Source: Sphingosinithalassobacter sp. CS137 (lineage in GTDB: Bacteria; Pseudomonadota; Alphaproteobacteria; Sphingomonadales; Sphingomonadaceae). From it: a stretch of 64,000 bases of DNA. A model generated the notes under the pieces. It was not told the origin of the DNA. It searched no databases and was given only the letters and a program-made list of their open reading frames with translations. The stretch spans positions 3,130,163 to 3,194,162 of the forward strand of contig NZ_CP060494.1 of the NCBI RefSeq assembly GCF_014334115.1, given 5' to 3'. This document shows positions 8,254 to 17,279 of this stretch, piece by piece. Position 1 is the first letter of the stretch, and each line of letters opens with the position of its first letter. Made by a program: the position numbers and the translations under genes.

Positions 8254-8946
8254 TCAGCTGCCCGAATCGAGCGCGTAGCCGGCGGAGCGCACGGTCCGGA
8301 TGATATCCGGCTTGTCGCCCGCGTTGATCGCCTTGCGCAGCCGCCGGATGTGGACGTCGACAGTGCGGCTCTCGATGTCGCTGTCATGGCCCCAGACCGC
8401 GTCGAGCAGCCGCTCGCGCGAGAAGACCCAGCCGGGATGCTCGAGAAAATGCTTGAGCAGGCGGAACTCGGTGGGGCCGAGCGGCACGACCTCGCCGCCG
8501 CGGCGCACCTTGTGGCCCACCGTGTCCATTTCGATGTCCGCATAGGTGAGCTGCTCCCCGGCGAGCGCGGGGCGCACGCGCCGCAGCACCGCGCCGACCC
8601 GCGCGACCAGCTCGCGCGGGCTGAACGGCTTGGTCACATAATCGTCGGCGCCGGTTTCCAGCCCGCGCACGCGATCCTCTTCCTCGCCGCGCGCGGTGAG
8701 CATGATGATCGGCACGTTCGCCGTCTCGGGCATGCGGCGCAGGCGGCGGCACACTTCGATGCCCGACAGCCCTTCGACCATCCAGTCGAGCAGGACGATG
8801 TCGGGCGTGGCCTCCTTGGCGAGCAGCAGCGCTTCCTCGCCGTCCGGGGTATGCTTGACCTCGAAGTCCTCGCGCTTGAAATGGTAAATGAGGAGTTCGG
8901 CCAGCGCCGCATCGTCCTCGACCAGCAGCATCTTCACGCGCGCCAT
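8254..8946 (-). CDS. phoB: Phosphate regulon response regulator PhoB
   Basis: OmpR-type activator of phosphate starvation genes. The receiver domain has acidic residues D11 and D12, phosphoacceptor D54 in VLLDWM, and K106 in YVTKPFS. The winged-helix domain contains GPTEFRLLKHFLEHPG and RTVDVHIRRLRKAI, typical of PhoB. At 230 residues it matches the family. It is the last gene of the pst-pho cluster, 17 bases after phoU, with its cognate kinase phoR at the other end. Confidence 0.96.
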   Translation of the reverse strand: MARVKMLLVEDDAALAELLIYHFKREDFEVKHTPDGEEALLLAKEATPDIVLLDWMVEGLSGIEVCRRLRRMPETANVPIIMLTARGEEEDRVRGLETGADDYVTKPFSPRELVARVGAVLRRVRPALAGEQLTYADIEMDTVGHKVRRGGEVVPLGPTEFRLLKHFLEHPGWVFSRERLLDAVWGHDSDIESRTVDVHIRRLRKAINAGDKPDIIRTVRSAGYALDSGS

Positions 8947-8963
8947 TTCCCGTCCCCGATAGC

Positions 8964-9662
8964 TCAGTCGGTCAGCGGACTATCGCCGCGCTCGCGCTCG
9001 CCCATATGGCTCCCGGTCGCAGCATAATAGACCATCTCGGCAACATTGGTCGCCTGATCGCCGATCCGCTCGAGATTCTTGGCGACGAACAGCAGATGCG
9101 CCGCCTGTGTGATGCTCTTGGGGTTTTCCATCATGAACGTGACGAGCGCCCGGAAGATCGAATTGTAGAAATCGTCGACCGCCTTGTCGCGTTCGCAGAT
9201 CTCCACCGCGACCGCCGAATCGCGCGCGGCGAAGGCATCGAGCACGTCGTGCAGCATGTCGCTGGCCATGCCCGCCATCGCGGGCAGCACCGACAGCGGC
9301 TCGATCTCGCCGTGATCCTCGATGATCGCCACGCGCCGCGCGATGTTCTTGGCATGGTCGCCGACCCGCTCCAGCACGCCCGCGATCTTGAGCGCGGCGA
9401 CCACTTCGCGCAGGTCGTCGGCGAGGGGAGCACGCAGCGCAATGAGGCGGATCGCCAGCCGCTCGATCTCGTTCTCGAGCGCGTCGATCTTCTTGTCGCC
9501 CGCGGCGACGCTGGCGGCGCCTTCGAGGTCGTGCCGCCGCAGCGCCTCGATCGCGCCGGTGATCGCCTGTTCGGCGAGGCCGCCCATCTGGGCGACGAGG
9601 CCGCGAAGCTCGCTCAGCTCGTCGTCGAAAGCCTTCACGGTATGTTCGGTCATGGTACGCAT
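8964..9662 (-). CDS. phoU: Phosphate signalling protein PhoU
   Basis: Peripheral cytoplasmic protein that links the Pst transporter to PhoR and keeps the Pho regulon off in high phosphate. At 232 residues it consists of two similar three-helix PhoU repeats, each with the acidic metal-binding pattern (ERVGDHAKNIARR and ERIGDQATNVAEM). The start is either MRTMTEH or the internal MTEHTVK three codons later. It lies nine bases after pstB. Confidence 0.96.
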   Translation of the reverse strand: MRTMTEHTVKAFDDELSELRGLVAQMGGLAEQAITGAIEALRRHDLEGAASVAAGDKKIDALENEIERLAIRLIALRAPLADDLREVVAALKIAGVLERVGDHAKNIARRVAIIEDHGEIEPLSVLPAMAGMASDMLHDVLDAFAARDSAVAVEICERDKAVDDFYNSIFRALVTFMMENPKSITQAAHLLFVAKNLERIGDQATNVAEMVYYAATGSHMGERERGDSPLTD

Positions 9663-9671
9663 TACGTTTCC

Positions 9672-10493
9672 TTAGCCGTAACGTCCGGTGATGTAATCAG
9701 TCGTCCGTTCTTCCTTGGGATTGGTGAAGATATCGGATGTCACACCGTATTCGACCAGATGCCCGAGGTGAAAGAAGGCGGTGCGCTGCGAAACGCGTGC
9801 CGCCTGCTGCATGTTGTGGGTCACGATCACGATGGCATAGCGGCCGCGCAGCTCGCCGATCAGTTCTTCGATCTTTGCCGTGGCGATCGGATCGAGTGCC
9901 GAGCAGGGTTCGTCCATCAGGATCACTTCGGGATCGACCGCGATCGCGCGCGCGATGCACAGTCGCTGCTGCTGACCGCCCGACAGCGCGGTGCCGCTGT
10001 CGGAAAGCCGGTCCTTCACTTCCTCCCAAAGGCCGGCGCGGCGCAGCGAGCGCTCGACGATCTCGTCCATGTCGCGCTTCGACGCCGCAAGCCCGTGGAT
10101 GCGCGGGCCATAGGCGACATTCTCGTAGATCGACTTGGGGAAGGGGTTCGGCTTCTGGAACACCATGCCGACCCGCGCGCGCAGCTGCACCACGTCCATC
10201 TCGGGCGAATAGATATCCTCGCCGTCGAGCGTGATGAGCCCCTCGACCCGCGCGATCGGAATCGTGTCGTTCATCCGGTTGAGCGTGCGCAGGAAGGTCG
10301 ACTTGCCGCATCCCGACGGACCGATGAAGGCAGTCACATTCTCCATGTCGATGTCGATCGACACGCCCTTGATCGCTTCGTTGCTGCCGTAGAAAACGTG
10401 CACGTCCCGCGTCGAAAGCTTGGTCTCGCCGGGCGAGGTGGCCTCGGCGCGCGCGGTTTCGATGGCCTCTCGGCTCACGTCCATATTGGTCAT
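9672..10493 (-). CDS. pstB: Phosphate ABC transporter ATP-binding protein PstB
   Basis: ATPase of the high-affinity phosphate importer, 273 residues. Walker A is GPSGCGKST near 58-66, the Q-loop is VFQKPNPFP, the ABC signature is LSGGQQQRL near 170-178, Walker B is [12 protein letters not shown], and the H-loop is VTHNM. The start [10 protein letters not shown] lies six bases before the pstA stop; the reading frame stays open further upstream inside pstA, but that part is not PstB. The second ATG, three codons on, is an alternative. Confidence 0.96.
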   Translation of the reverse strand: MTNMDVSREAIETARAEATSPGETKLSTRDVHVFYGSNEAIKGVSIDIDMENVTAFIGPSGCGKSTFLRTLNRMNDTIPIARVEGLITLDGEDIYSPEMDVVQLRARVGMVFQKPNPFPKSIYENVAYGPRIHGLAASKRDMDEIVERSLRRAGLWEEVKDRLSDSGTALSGGQQQRLCIARAIAVDPEVILMDEPCSALDPIATAKIEELIGELRGRYAIVIVTHNMQQAARVSQRTAFFHLGHLVEYGVTSDIFTNPKEERTTDYITGRYG

Positions 10494-10498
10494 CTCAA

Positions 10499-11827
10499 TC
10501 ACCAGCGGGTTTCGAATCGGTTGCGAAGATAGATGGCGAGGCTGTTCATCGCGAGCAGGAAGGCCAGCAGCACGATGATCGCGGCAGACGTCTTTTCGAC
10601 AAAGCCGCGGCTCACTTCGTCCGACCAGAGGAAGATCTGGACGGGCAGTACCGTCGCCGGATCGGTCAGCGTGTCCGGCGGATTGACGATGAAGGCGCGC
10701 ATCCCGATCAGCAGCAGCGGCGCCGTCTCGCCGAGCGCGCGGGCCATGCCGATGATCGTGCCGGTGAGGATGCCCGGCAGCGCGAGCGGCAGCACGTGAT
10801 GGAACACCACCTGCACTCGGCTTGCGCCGATGCCCAGCGCCGCGTCGCGGATCGACGGAGGCACCGCCTTGATCGCATTTCGGCTGGCGATGACGATCAC
10901 CGGCATGATCATCAGTGCGAGCGTTAGCCCGCCGACCAGCGCCGCCGAACGCGGCAGCAGCGGCCCGACCTGGGTGCCGAACAGGTTCCAGGTGCCGAGA
11001 AACACCGCGAGGCCGAGCAGGCCGAAGATGATCGACGGCACCGCGGCCAGATTGTTGATCGACACTTCGATGAGGTCGGTCCACCGGTTCCGCGGCGCAT
11101 ATTCCTCGAGGTAGATCGCCGAGAGCACGCCGACGGGGAAGGCGATCAGGAACGTCACCAGCATCGTCAGCAGCGATCCCTTGAGCGCGCCCCAGATGCC
11201 GACCTGCGTGGGATCGGTCGAATCCGATTCGGTCAGGAAGCCCCAGTTGAAGCCGCGGTTCAGCGCGCCCGCCGCCTCCAGCCGCTCGACCGCGGCCAGC
11301 GCCTCGGGCGTTCCCTGGCCGCTCACGGCCAGGTCGATGTCGGTCGAGGCGGGAACATCGATCACCGGCCGGCCGTCGAGGATCGAGGGATCGTCCTTCA
11401 CTGCCTGGCGGACATGGGTCCAGGCGCTCTGTGCGATATAGCTCTCGCCTTCTTCGCCGAACGCCGCCACTGCTGCCGCGCGCGTGACGTTCTCGAGCCC
11501 GGCGCCCGCCAGCGCCAGATCGGCGCCGGGCGCGTCGAGCGCGGCTCGATCGACTTCGAAGCCGGCGCCGGCGAAATCGATCGGCAACGCGATCTCGGTC
11601 CGGGTGAAGCCGCGCGCGCCCTGGGCGATCATCGTCACCAGCAGGAAGGCGAGGAAGGCGGCCGAAAGCACCACCGCCGCCAGCCCGAGCAGCCGAAAGC
11701 GCCGCTCGCGTGCATAGCGTTTGCGGATGCGCGCCTGCATCGCATCGGTGCGCCAGTCGGTCGGCTGGCGGGCCGCCGGCTCCTTGGGCGAGAGCGTCGG
11801 CGTCTCGGGGACGAGGGACTCACTCAT
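10499..11827 (-). CDS. pstA: Phosphate ABC transporter permease PstA with enlarged N-terminus
   Basis: Inner-membrane permease subunit of the Pst importer. The C-terminal 280 residues or so hold the transport domain with six helices and the coupling loop [21 protein letters not shown]. At 442 residues it is about 150 longer than E. coli PstA. The extra part lies between the first helix ([17 protein letters not shown]) and the core and resembles the DUF3333 region of alphaproteobacterial PstA. Its start overlaps the pstC stop by eight bases. Confidence 0.94.
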   Translation of the reverse strand: MSESLVPETPTLSPKEPAARQPTDWRTDAMQARIRKRYARERRFRLLGLAAVVLSAAFLAFLLVTMIAQGARGFTRTEIALPIDFAGAGFEVDRAALDAPGADLALAGAGLENVTRAAAVAAFGEEGESYIAQSAWTHVRQAVKDDPSILDGRPVIDVPASTDIDLAVSGQGTPEALAAVERLEAAGALNRGFNWGFLTESDSTDPTQVGIWGALKGSLLTMLVTFLIAFPVGVLSAIYLEEYAPRNRWTDLIEVSINNLAAVPSIIFGLLGLAVFLGTWNLFGTQVGPLLPRSAALVGGLTLALMIMPVIVIASRNAIKAVPPSIRDAALGIGASRVQVVFHHVLPLALPGILTGTIIGMARALGETAPLLLIGMRAFIVNPPDTLTDPATVLPVQIFLWSDEVSRGFVEKTSAAIIVLLAFLLAMNSLAIYLRNRFETRW

Positions 11828-13196
11828 AGGCTTCGCGATACCGTTTGACGACGCGCAGCGCGACGATGTTGAGAAGGAGCGTGACCAGGAACAGCGTAAG
11901 CCCGAGCGCGAAGGCGGCGAGCGTCTTCGGGCTGTCGAACTCCGCCTCGCCGGTCAGCAGATCGACGATCTGCTTGGTCACGGTGGTCGTGCTCTCGAAC
12001 GGATTGAGCGTGATGTTGGCCGCGCCGGATGCGGCCATCACCACGATCATCGTCTCGCCGATCGCGCGGCTGACGGCGAGCAGGATGCCCGCCATCACGC
12101 CGGGCAGTGCCGCGGGCAGCAGCACGCGGCGAATCGTTTCCGATGTCGTCGCGCCCATCGCCAGGCTGCCGTCGCGCATCGCGCTGGGCACTGCGGCGAT
12201 CGAATCGTCGGCCATCGACGAGACGAACGGGATGATCATCACCCCCATTACAACGCCGGCCGCCAGCGCGCTTTCCGACGAGGCATAGGTATAGCCAAGC
12301 GACACCGCGAGATCGCGCACCGCCGGCGCGACGGTGAGCGCGGCGAAATAGCCGTAGACGACCGTGGGCACGCCGGCGAGGATCTCCAGGATCGGCTTCA
12401 TCCAGCGGCGCACCCGCGGTGCGGCATATTGGGTGAGATAGATCGCGCTCATCAGCCCGAACGGGATGGCGACGATCATCGCGATCACCGCGCCGATGAA
12501 GAAGGTGCCCCAGAACAGCGGAACCGCGCCCAGCGTCTCGCCCGGATCGGCGGGGTCGATCACCTGCGGACTCCACAGCGTGCCCAGCAGGAAATCGGTG
12601 ATCGGTACGATCGAGAAGAAGCGCAGCGATTCCCACAGCAGCGACAGGAAGATGCCGACAGTCGTCAGGATCGCGATCAGCGAGGCGATCAGCAGCAGCA
12701 GCATCACCGAGCGCTCGACGCGCGAGCGCGCCTTGAAGCCCGCCTGAACCCGTGTGTACGCGAAGGCGCCGCCGGCGAAGGCGAGCACGATCGCCAGCGC
12801 GGTGCCGATCCAGGCATAGCGCGTCTGCGCCGCCGCCATCACCGGGGCAAGCTGCTCGGCAAGCGGGTTGAACGCACCCGCATCGGGATTGGCGGCGAGG
12901 CGCGAGGCTTCGCTCAGCACGGCGTCGCGCTCGAAGGCGAAAGCGGGAAGCTCGGCCGCGGCGGGATGCTGCATCACCGCCTCGCTCACGAGTCCGGTGC
13001 TGACGACGCTCCAGATGCCGAGGAAGATCAGCGGCGGCACGATCGTCCAGATCGCGACGTACCAGCCGTGCTGCGAGGGCAGTGAATGCAGCCGCTTCTG
13101 CCGGCCGCGATCGAAGCCGGCGGCGCGGGTGCGCGCCGTCAGCCAGCCGATCAGGCCCAGGCCGCCGATCAGGATCAGCAGGAGGTAAAAGTTCAC
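11820..13196 (-). CDS. pstC: Phosphate ABC transporter permease PstC with enlarged N-terminus
   Basis: Second permease of the Pst importer, 458 residues against about 320 in E. coli. After an N-terminal helix (NFYLLLILIGGLGLIGWL) and two more hydrophobic stretches comes a long insertion, then the permease core with the coupling loop DDSIAAVPSAMRDGSLAMG. It sits 55 bases downstream of pstS and overlaps pstA, so the permeases are made together. The extra N-terminal region probably faces the periplasm, but that is inferred. Confidence 0.94.
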   Translation of the reverse strand: MNFYLLLILIGGLGLIGWLTARTRAAGFDRGRQKRLHSLPSQHGWYVAIWTIVPPLIFLGIWSVVSTGLVSEAVMQHPAAAELPAFAFERDAVLSEASRLAANPDAGAFNPLAEQLAPVMAAAQTRYAWIGTALAIVLAFAGGAFAYTRVQAGFKARSRVERSVMLLLLIASLIAILTTVGIFLSLLWESLRFFSIVPITDFLLGTLWSPQVIDPADPGETLGAVPLFWGTFFIGAVIAMIVAIPFGLMSAIYLTQYAAPRVRRWMKPILEILAGVPTVVYGYFAALTVAPAVRDLAVSLGYTYASSESALAAGVVMGVMIIPFVSSMADDSIAAVPSAMRDGSLAMGATTSETIRRVLLPAALPGVMAGILLAVSRAIGETMIVVMAASGAANITLNPFESTTTVTKQIVDLLTGEAEFDSPKTLAAFALGLTLFLVTLLLNIVALRVVKRYREAYE

Positions 13197-13251
13197 GGCA
13201 GCGTCGACTCGAGCAAGAGTTGGATGCGTGGGCGAATGGCGGCGACCATGG

Positions 13252-14280
13252 TCACTGCAGTTCGGCGGGATCGAGCGGGATGCGCTGTTCGATGATCTCG
13301 GCAGAACGCTGCCGGACCTCGGCGGGGGCGGCGATCATGCCGCGGCGGACGAGCTCGCCGTCGGGGCCCCACATGGTCGAGAACAGCCGCAGATATTCCG
13401 GAAGGCCCGGAACCGCGTTCATGTGCTTGTCCTTGACGTAGAGGAACAGCGGGCGCGCGCCCGGATATTCGCGCGCGGCGATCGTGTCGTAGCTTGGCTC
13501 GACGCCGTCGATCGGCACGCCGCGCAGGCGATCCTGATTCTCCTCCAGATAGCTGTAGCCGAAGATGCCGATGGCATTGGGGTTCGCGGCGAGCTTCTGG
13601 ACGATCAGATTGTCGTTCTCGCCCGAATCGATGTAGGCGGCGTCGCTGCGTACCCGGATGCAGACATTCTCCTGCTGCTCGTCCTCGAGCTGCTCGGCTT
13701 CCGAATATGCCTCCAGGCAGCCCGGCTCCATGATCAGCTCCGCCAGCGCATCGCGCGTGCCGCTGGTCGACGGCGGGCCGTAGACCGCGATCGGCACGTC
13801 GGGCAGCGAGGGGTTCACGTCGCGCCAGGTGCGCGCGGTGTTCGGCTGGCCGCGCGGATTGGCGGCCAGGGCGAGATAGACGTCCTTCTTGGTGAGCTGC
13901 ATCTGCGGCCCCTGAAGCGACTCGGCGAGCGCCACGCCGTCCATGCCGATCTGCACTTCCATGATATTGCCGACGGCGTTGGCCTGGCAGCGGGCATATT
14001 CGCTCGCCTTGATGCGGCGCGAGGCGTTCGCGATGTCGGGGAAATCCGGCCCGATGCCGTCGCAGAAGCGATCGATGCCGCCGCCGGTGCCGATCGATTC
14101 GATGACCGGCGCGGACCGGCTGGGGTCCTGATTGACATACGCCTCGGCGACGGCAGTCGTGAACGGATAGACCGTGGACGAGCCGACTGCCTTGATCTGG
14201 TCGCGCACGCCGCCGCTGTCGCCGCACGCCGACAGCGCCACCGCCGCCGTTGCGATAATAGCCAGCCTGCCGAGCATCAC
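13252..14280 (-). CDS. pstS: Phosphate-binding lipoprotein PstS
   Basis: Periplasmic phosphate receptor of the Pst transporter, 342 residues. The signal peptide ends in a lipobox, ALSAC, making Cys19 the lipidated residue. Phosphate-binding motifs are VGSSTVYPFT near the N-terminus and STSGTRDA in the middle. A candidate Pho box lies about 80-95 bases upstream, inside the 3' end of phoR, so pstS probably has its own inducible promoter in addition to read-through from phoR. Confidence 0.94.
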   Translation of the reverse strand: MMLGRLAIIATAAVALSACGDSGGVRDQIKAVGSSTVYPFTTAVAEAYVNQDPSRSAPVIESIGTGGGIDRFCDGIGPDFPDIANASRRIKASEYARCQANAVGNIMEVQIGMDGVALAESLQGPQMQLTKKDVYLALAANPRGQPNTARTWRDVNPSLPDVPIAVYGPPSTSGTRDALAELIMEPGCLEAYSEAEQLEDEQQENVCIRVRSDAAYIDSGENDNLIVQKLAANPNAIGIFGYSYLEENQDRLRGVPIDGVEPSYDTIAAREYPGARPLFLYVKDKHMNAVPGLPEYLRLFSTMWGPDGELVRRGMIAAPAEVRQRSAEIIEQRIPLDPAELQ

Positions 14281-14358
14281 TGTCTCCTGGAATTGGGAAG
14301 CAAGGTGGAGCGCCGCATGGGGATGGCACTCGTTCGCGCCCGCCTCTGTTGCAGCACG

Positions 14359-14376
14359 GTTACGTCTTCATGACAC
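14359..14376 (-). promoter_or_regulatory. Candidate Pho box ahead of pstS
   Basis: On the minus strand GTGTCAT-N4-ACGTAAC, two imperfect 7-base direct repeats with an 11-base period, as in PhoB sites (CTGTCAT-N4-CTGTCAC). It matches six and about five of seven positions. It overlaps the last codons of phoR and lies about 80 bases upstream of pstS, the most strongly PhoB-controlled gene of such clusters. Confidence 0.4.
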
Positions 14377-15582
14377 CCCATGCGGAGGCAGTAGCACAGA
14401 TACGGTCGTTCCCTTGCCCGTCTCGCTGCTAATGTCCATTCGGCCGCGGTGGCGCTCGACGATGTGCTTGACGATCGAAAGGCCCAATCCGGTGCCGCCC
14501 ATGGCGCGACTCCGGCCCGAATCGACTCGGTAGAAGCGCTCGGTGAGCCGCGGGATATGCTCGAGCGCGATTCCCTCGCCTTCGTCGGTGACGGTGATCG
14601 TCACCATCGACGGCGTCTCCTGGCGCAGCGTGACCGTGACGGGCGTGCCTTCCCGGCCGTATTTCATGGCATTTCCGACGATGTTGTGCAGCACCTGGCT
14701 CAGCTGCGCGCGATCCCCGCGAACCGGAGGAACGTCATGAATGACGGTGCACAGGTCGGTCGCGCGCGCGTCGGCGGTGGCGGAAAGCTCGGCGCGGACC
14801 TCCTCGATCAGCCCCGCGAGATCGACCGACTGGTCGGGCGCGCGATATTTCTCCGCTTCGATTCGCGACAGCGACATCAAGTCGTCGATCAGCCGCTGCA
14901 TGCGCTTGGCTTCGTCGTGCATGATTCGCAGGAAACGGTTGCGCACCGCCGGATCGTCGCCCGCTTCCTCGCCCAACGTCTCGATATAGCCGAGCAGGGA
15001 GGCCAGCGGAGTGCGCAGCTCGTGGCTGGCATTGGCGACAAAATCGACTCGGATGCGGTCGGCGGCATAGCTGCCGGTGCGGTCGATCAGATGCACGATC
15101 CGCTGGCCGAAGCCGACATTGCGCACCCGCATCTCCCACCGCTGCTCGCGCGTGCCCAGGCCGACGAGGTGGATCGGCGCACCCGGGGTCTGGTCGTCGG
15201 GCTTCAGCAGGCGCTCGGCCGCCGCCGGGTGGCGGATCGCCAGCCGGACGTCCTGATCGAGAATATGTCGGCCGAGCAGCGCACGGGCGGCGCGGTTCGC
15301 CGAAACCACTCGATTTTCCACCACGATCAGAACGGGCTCGGCGATCGCCTCGATCACTTCGGTCATCGGCGGCGCTGGAAGCGCTTCGGCAGGAGGCGGC
15401 GCCGCCCGCGCGGTCCGGTTTTCCGATTCGGGTGTTCCCAGCGCCACGAGCGCGGCCACAACCGCGCACACCAGCACGATCATGCTGGCCTCGACATTGG
15501 CCGTGACGACAAAGCTCATCAGCGCCGCGAGCCCGGCGATCGCCAGTGCCGTCAGTCCACGCAATCCTCGGGGGGTCACCAT
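14368..15582 (-). CDS. phoR: Phosphate regulon sensor histidine kinase PhoR
   Basis: Membrane-anchored kinase that phosphorylates PhoB in low phosphate. 404 residues: two N-terminal helices (about 8-28 and 33-50), a PAS-like region (about 75-165), the dimerisation domain with H187 in ANASHELRTPL, and the ATPase domain with N-box HNIVGNAMKYG, DEGEG and GGTGLGLSIVKH. No large periplasmic domain, as expected for PhoR, which gets its signal through PhoU and Pst. First gene of the cluster; divergent from the Tat-signal gene at 15672. Confidence 0.94.
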   Translation of the reverse strand: MVTPRGLRGLTALAIAGLAALMSFVVTANVEASMIVLVCAVVAALVALGTPESENRTARAAPPPAEALPAPPMTEVIEAIAEPVLIVVENRVVSANRAARALLGRHILDQDVRLAIRHPAAAERLLKPDDQTPGAPIHLVGLGTREQRWEMRVRNVGFGQRIVHLIDRTGSYAADRIRVDFVANASHELRTPLASLLGYIETLGEEAGDDPAVRNRFLRIMHDEAKRMQRLIDDLMSLSRIEAEKYRAPDQSVDLAGLIEEVRAELSATADARATDLCTVIHDVPPVRGDRAQLSQVLHNIVGNAMKYGREGTPVTVTLRQETPSMVTITVTDEGEGIALEHIPRLTERFYRVDSGRSRAMGGTGLGLSIVKHIVERHRGRMDISSETGKGTTVSVLLPPHGVS

Positions 15583-15671
15583 CGCGTCTCCTCTAGCCGA
15601 AGTTTTCGCGGTCGCGGTAGGCGCTTCGATGCTTTACCTTTGCGAAAGACCGATCGGGCACAAGGACAGCG

Positions 15672-16067
15672 ATGGCGGACGAAGCACCTCCCGAACCGCA
15701 AGGCACCACACGCCGCCGCGCGCTGATGCTGGGCGCCGCGGGGGCGACGGCGATCGTCTCGATTCGCCCGGCACTCGCGCAGACCAGCGCCTCGGTGATG
15801 AACTGCGAGATTCCCGTCCCCGATCCGGGCCGCGCGGGCAATTATATCGCGCCCGACGGATCGCTGGTGCCGCCGGGCACGCCGGGCGCGTTTCCGCCCA
15901 CCGGCATGTCGTTCAAGGGCGAGGACGTGAAGCGGGCGCTGTCGGGCGGCACGCTGCCGGGCACCACCTATGAGCAGAGCCGCGCCTATACCAACTACAT
16001 CCGCCGGCTTCAGTCGGGCACCAGCGGCTTCACTTGCTTCGCTTCGCTGCAGATGCCGCGCGGCTGA
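15672..16067 (+). CDS. Tat-exported small protein, possibly linked to the PqqD/HprK-like cluster
   Basis: A 131-residue protein with a twin-arginine signal (TTRRRALMLGAAGATAIV, then a likely AxA cleavage site at PALAQ near 34-36). The mature part of about 95 residues has two cysteines (C45, C122) and a Gly/Pro-rich centre (IAPDGSLVPPGTPGAFPP). I recognise no enzyme family. It lies 79 bases ahead of the PqqD-like gene on the same strand, so it may be a member or a substrate of that system; adjacency is the only evidence. Confidence 0.75.
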   Translation: MADEAPPEPQGTTRRRALMLGAAGATAIVSIRPALAQTSASVMNCEIPVPDPGRAGNYIAPDGSLVPPGTPGAFPPTGMSFKGEDVKRALSGGTLPGTTYEQSRAYTNYIRRLQSGTSGFTCFASLQMPRG

Positions 16068-16146
16068 GGCGCCTGGGCTTTCCGCATTGCTCGGTTGAAG
16101 TGAAGGGCAGTGCCTCATCCGGCTCGGCACGAAGGGGGAAGGAGCC

Positions 16147-16422
16147 GTGACCGCCATTCGCTATCGCGCTGCCGATGCCGCGACGCTGCGGATCGTGCCG
16201 CTCGACGCGCTGACTTTGGTGTTCCACCGCGCTTCCGGCATCACGCATGTCGTCGACTCGCCTGTTCCCGAGATCCTCGAGGCGCTGGGAGAGGAGGTGC
16301 TGACCGCGCCCGATCTTCTGGGTCGTCTGACCGCCCGCTACGAGCTGAGCGACGCCGATCCGGTCGCGCTGGCGGTGCGGCTGGACGAACTGGCTGCGGC
16401 CGGGCTGGTGGAGCGGCTGTGA
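16147..16422 (+). CDS. PqqD-like protein (HPr-rel-A system type)
   Basis: A 91-residue winged-helix-like protein. PqqD relatives act as peptide chaperones that present a ribosomal peptide to a modifying enzyme. The pattern VVDSPVPEILEAL, LTAPDLLGRLTARYEL and VALAVRLDELAAAGLVERL is that of the fold. In known families this variant occurs next to an HprK-related kinase, which is exactly the neighbour here (overlap GTGA at 16419-16422). Start is GTG after a GGGGGAAGGAG stretch. The peptide partner, if any, is unknown. Confidence 0.8.
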   Translation: MTAIRYRAADAATLRIVPLDALTLVFHRASGITHVVDSPVPEILEALGEEVLTAPDLLGRLTARYELSDADPVALAVRLDELAAAGLVERL

Positions 16423-17279
16423 GGCACGCGGCATCGCTTCGAATCGGCCCGATCGGCTTTCGGATCGGCAGCGATTGGCGCGGTCCGGTCGCCGCCGTGC
16501 GCGCGCTCTATTCCGACTATCCGCAGCCCGACGACGATATCCCCGATTTCAACGTCCATCTTTTCGCGGCGCGGCCGTGGCGGCGGGTGCTGCGCCCGTC
16601 GGTCCAGATCGGCGGCGACTTCGTCATTCCCGATGCCGCCCCGCTGCCGCTGGCGCAGGGGCTGCTCGCCGCCGAGATGGGGATGAACCTCCAGATGGCG
16701 CTCGGCCAGCGGCGCTATCTGCTGCTCCATGCGGCCACTGCCGAGCGCGAGGGGCGGGCGATCCTGATGACCGGCATCTCGGGCGCGGGTAAATCGACGC
16801 TGGCGGCGCTGCTGATGGCGCGCGGCTGGCGGCTGATGGGTGACGAGTTCGCGCTCGTCGATCCGGCGACCGGCCGTGTCCACGCCTTTCCCCGGCTGGT
16901 CAGCCTGAAGAACGAAGGCATTGCCGTGGCCGAGGCGGCGCTGCCGCAGGCGCGCTTCGGTCCGCGGCTGGAGGGTACGCCCAAAGGCGCGATCCGCCAT
17001 CTCGTGCCCGATGCGCGCGCGATCGCCGCAATGGCCGAGCCGGCCGATCCCGCGCTGATCCTGTTCCCGCGCTTCGGCTTCGAGGTGGCCGAGCGGCCGG
17101 TGCTGCCGAGCGAGACCTTCGTTCGGCTGACTCAGGCGTCGACCAACTATACCGCGCTCGGCGAACGCGGGTTCGAATCGCTCACTCGGCTGGTGCGCGA
17201 CGTGCCCGCGCGGGCGATCGACTATCCCGACGCGCAGACCGCGCTCGCCCACATCGAGCGCATCTGGAGCGTCTTGTGA
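16419..17279 (+). CDS. HprK-related kinase (HPr-rel-A type)
   Basis: A 286-residue P-loop protein related to the C-terminal domain of HPr kinase/phosphorylase. Walker A is GISGAGKST at 119-127 and an acidic Walker-B-like motif is LMGDEFALVD at 139-148. The N-terminal 110 residues are specific to this subfamily. The substrate is unknown; no HPr gene is nearby, so classical carbon-catabolite control is unlikely. Start is GTG overlapping the PqqD-like stop, and its own stop overlaps the next GTG in the same way, so three proteins are translationally coupled. Confidence 0.85.
   Translation: MRHAASLRIGPIGFRIGSDWRGPVAAVRALYSDYPQPDDDIPDFNVHLFAARPWRRVLRPSVQIGGDFVIPDAAPLPLAQGLLAAEMGMNLQMALGQRRYLLLHAATAEREGRAILMTGISGAGKSTLAALLMARGWRLMGDEFALVDPATGRVHAFPRLVSLKNEGIAVAEAALPQARFGPRLEGTPKGAIRHLVPDARAIAAMAEPADPALILFPRFGFEVAERPVLPSETFVRLTQASTNYTALGERGFESLTRLVRDVPARAIDYPDAQTALAHIERIWSVL

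Noticed and set aside
11721-13085. 454-codon plus-strand frame
   Set aside because: Antisense to pstC; low-complexity His/Arg/Asp composition.
17161-17190. GGGTTCGAATC resembling a tRNA T-arm
   Set aside because: Lies inside the HprK-like reading frame with no acceptor or anticodon stem around it.
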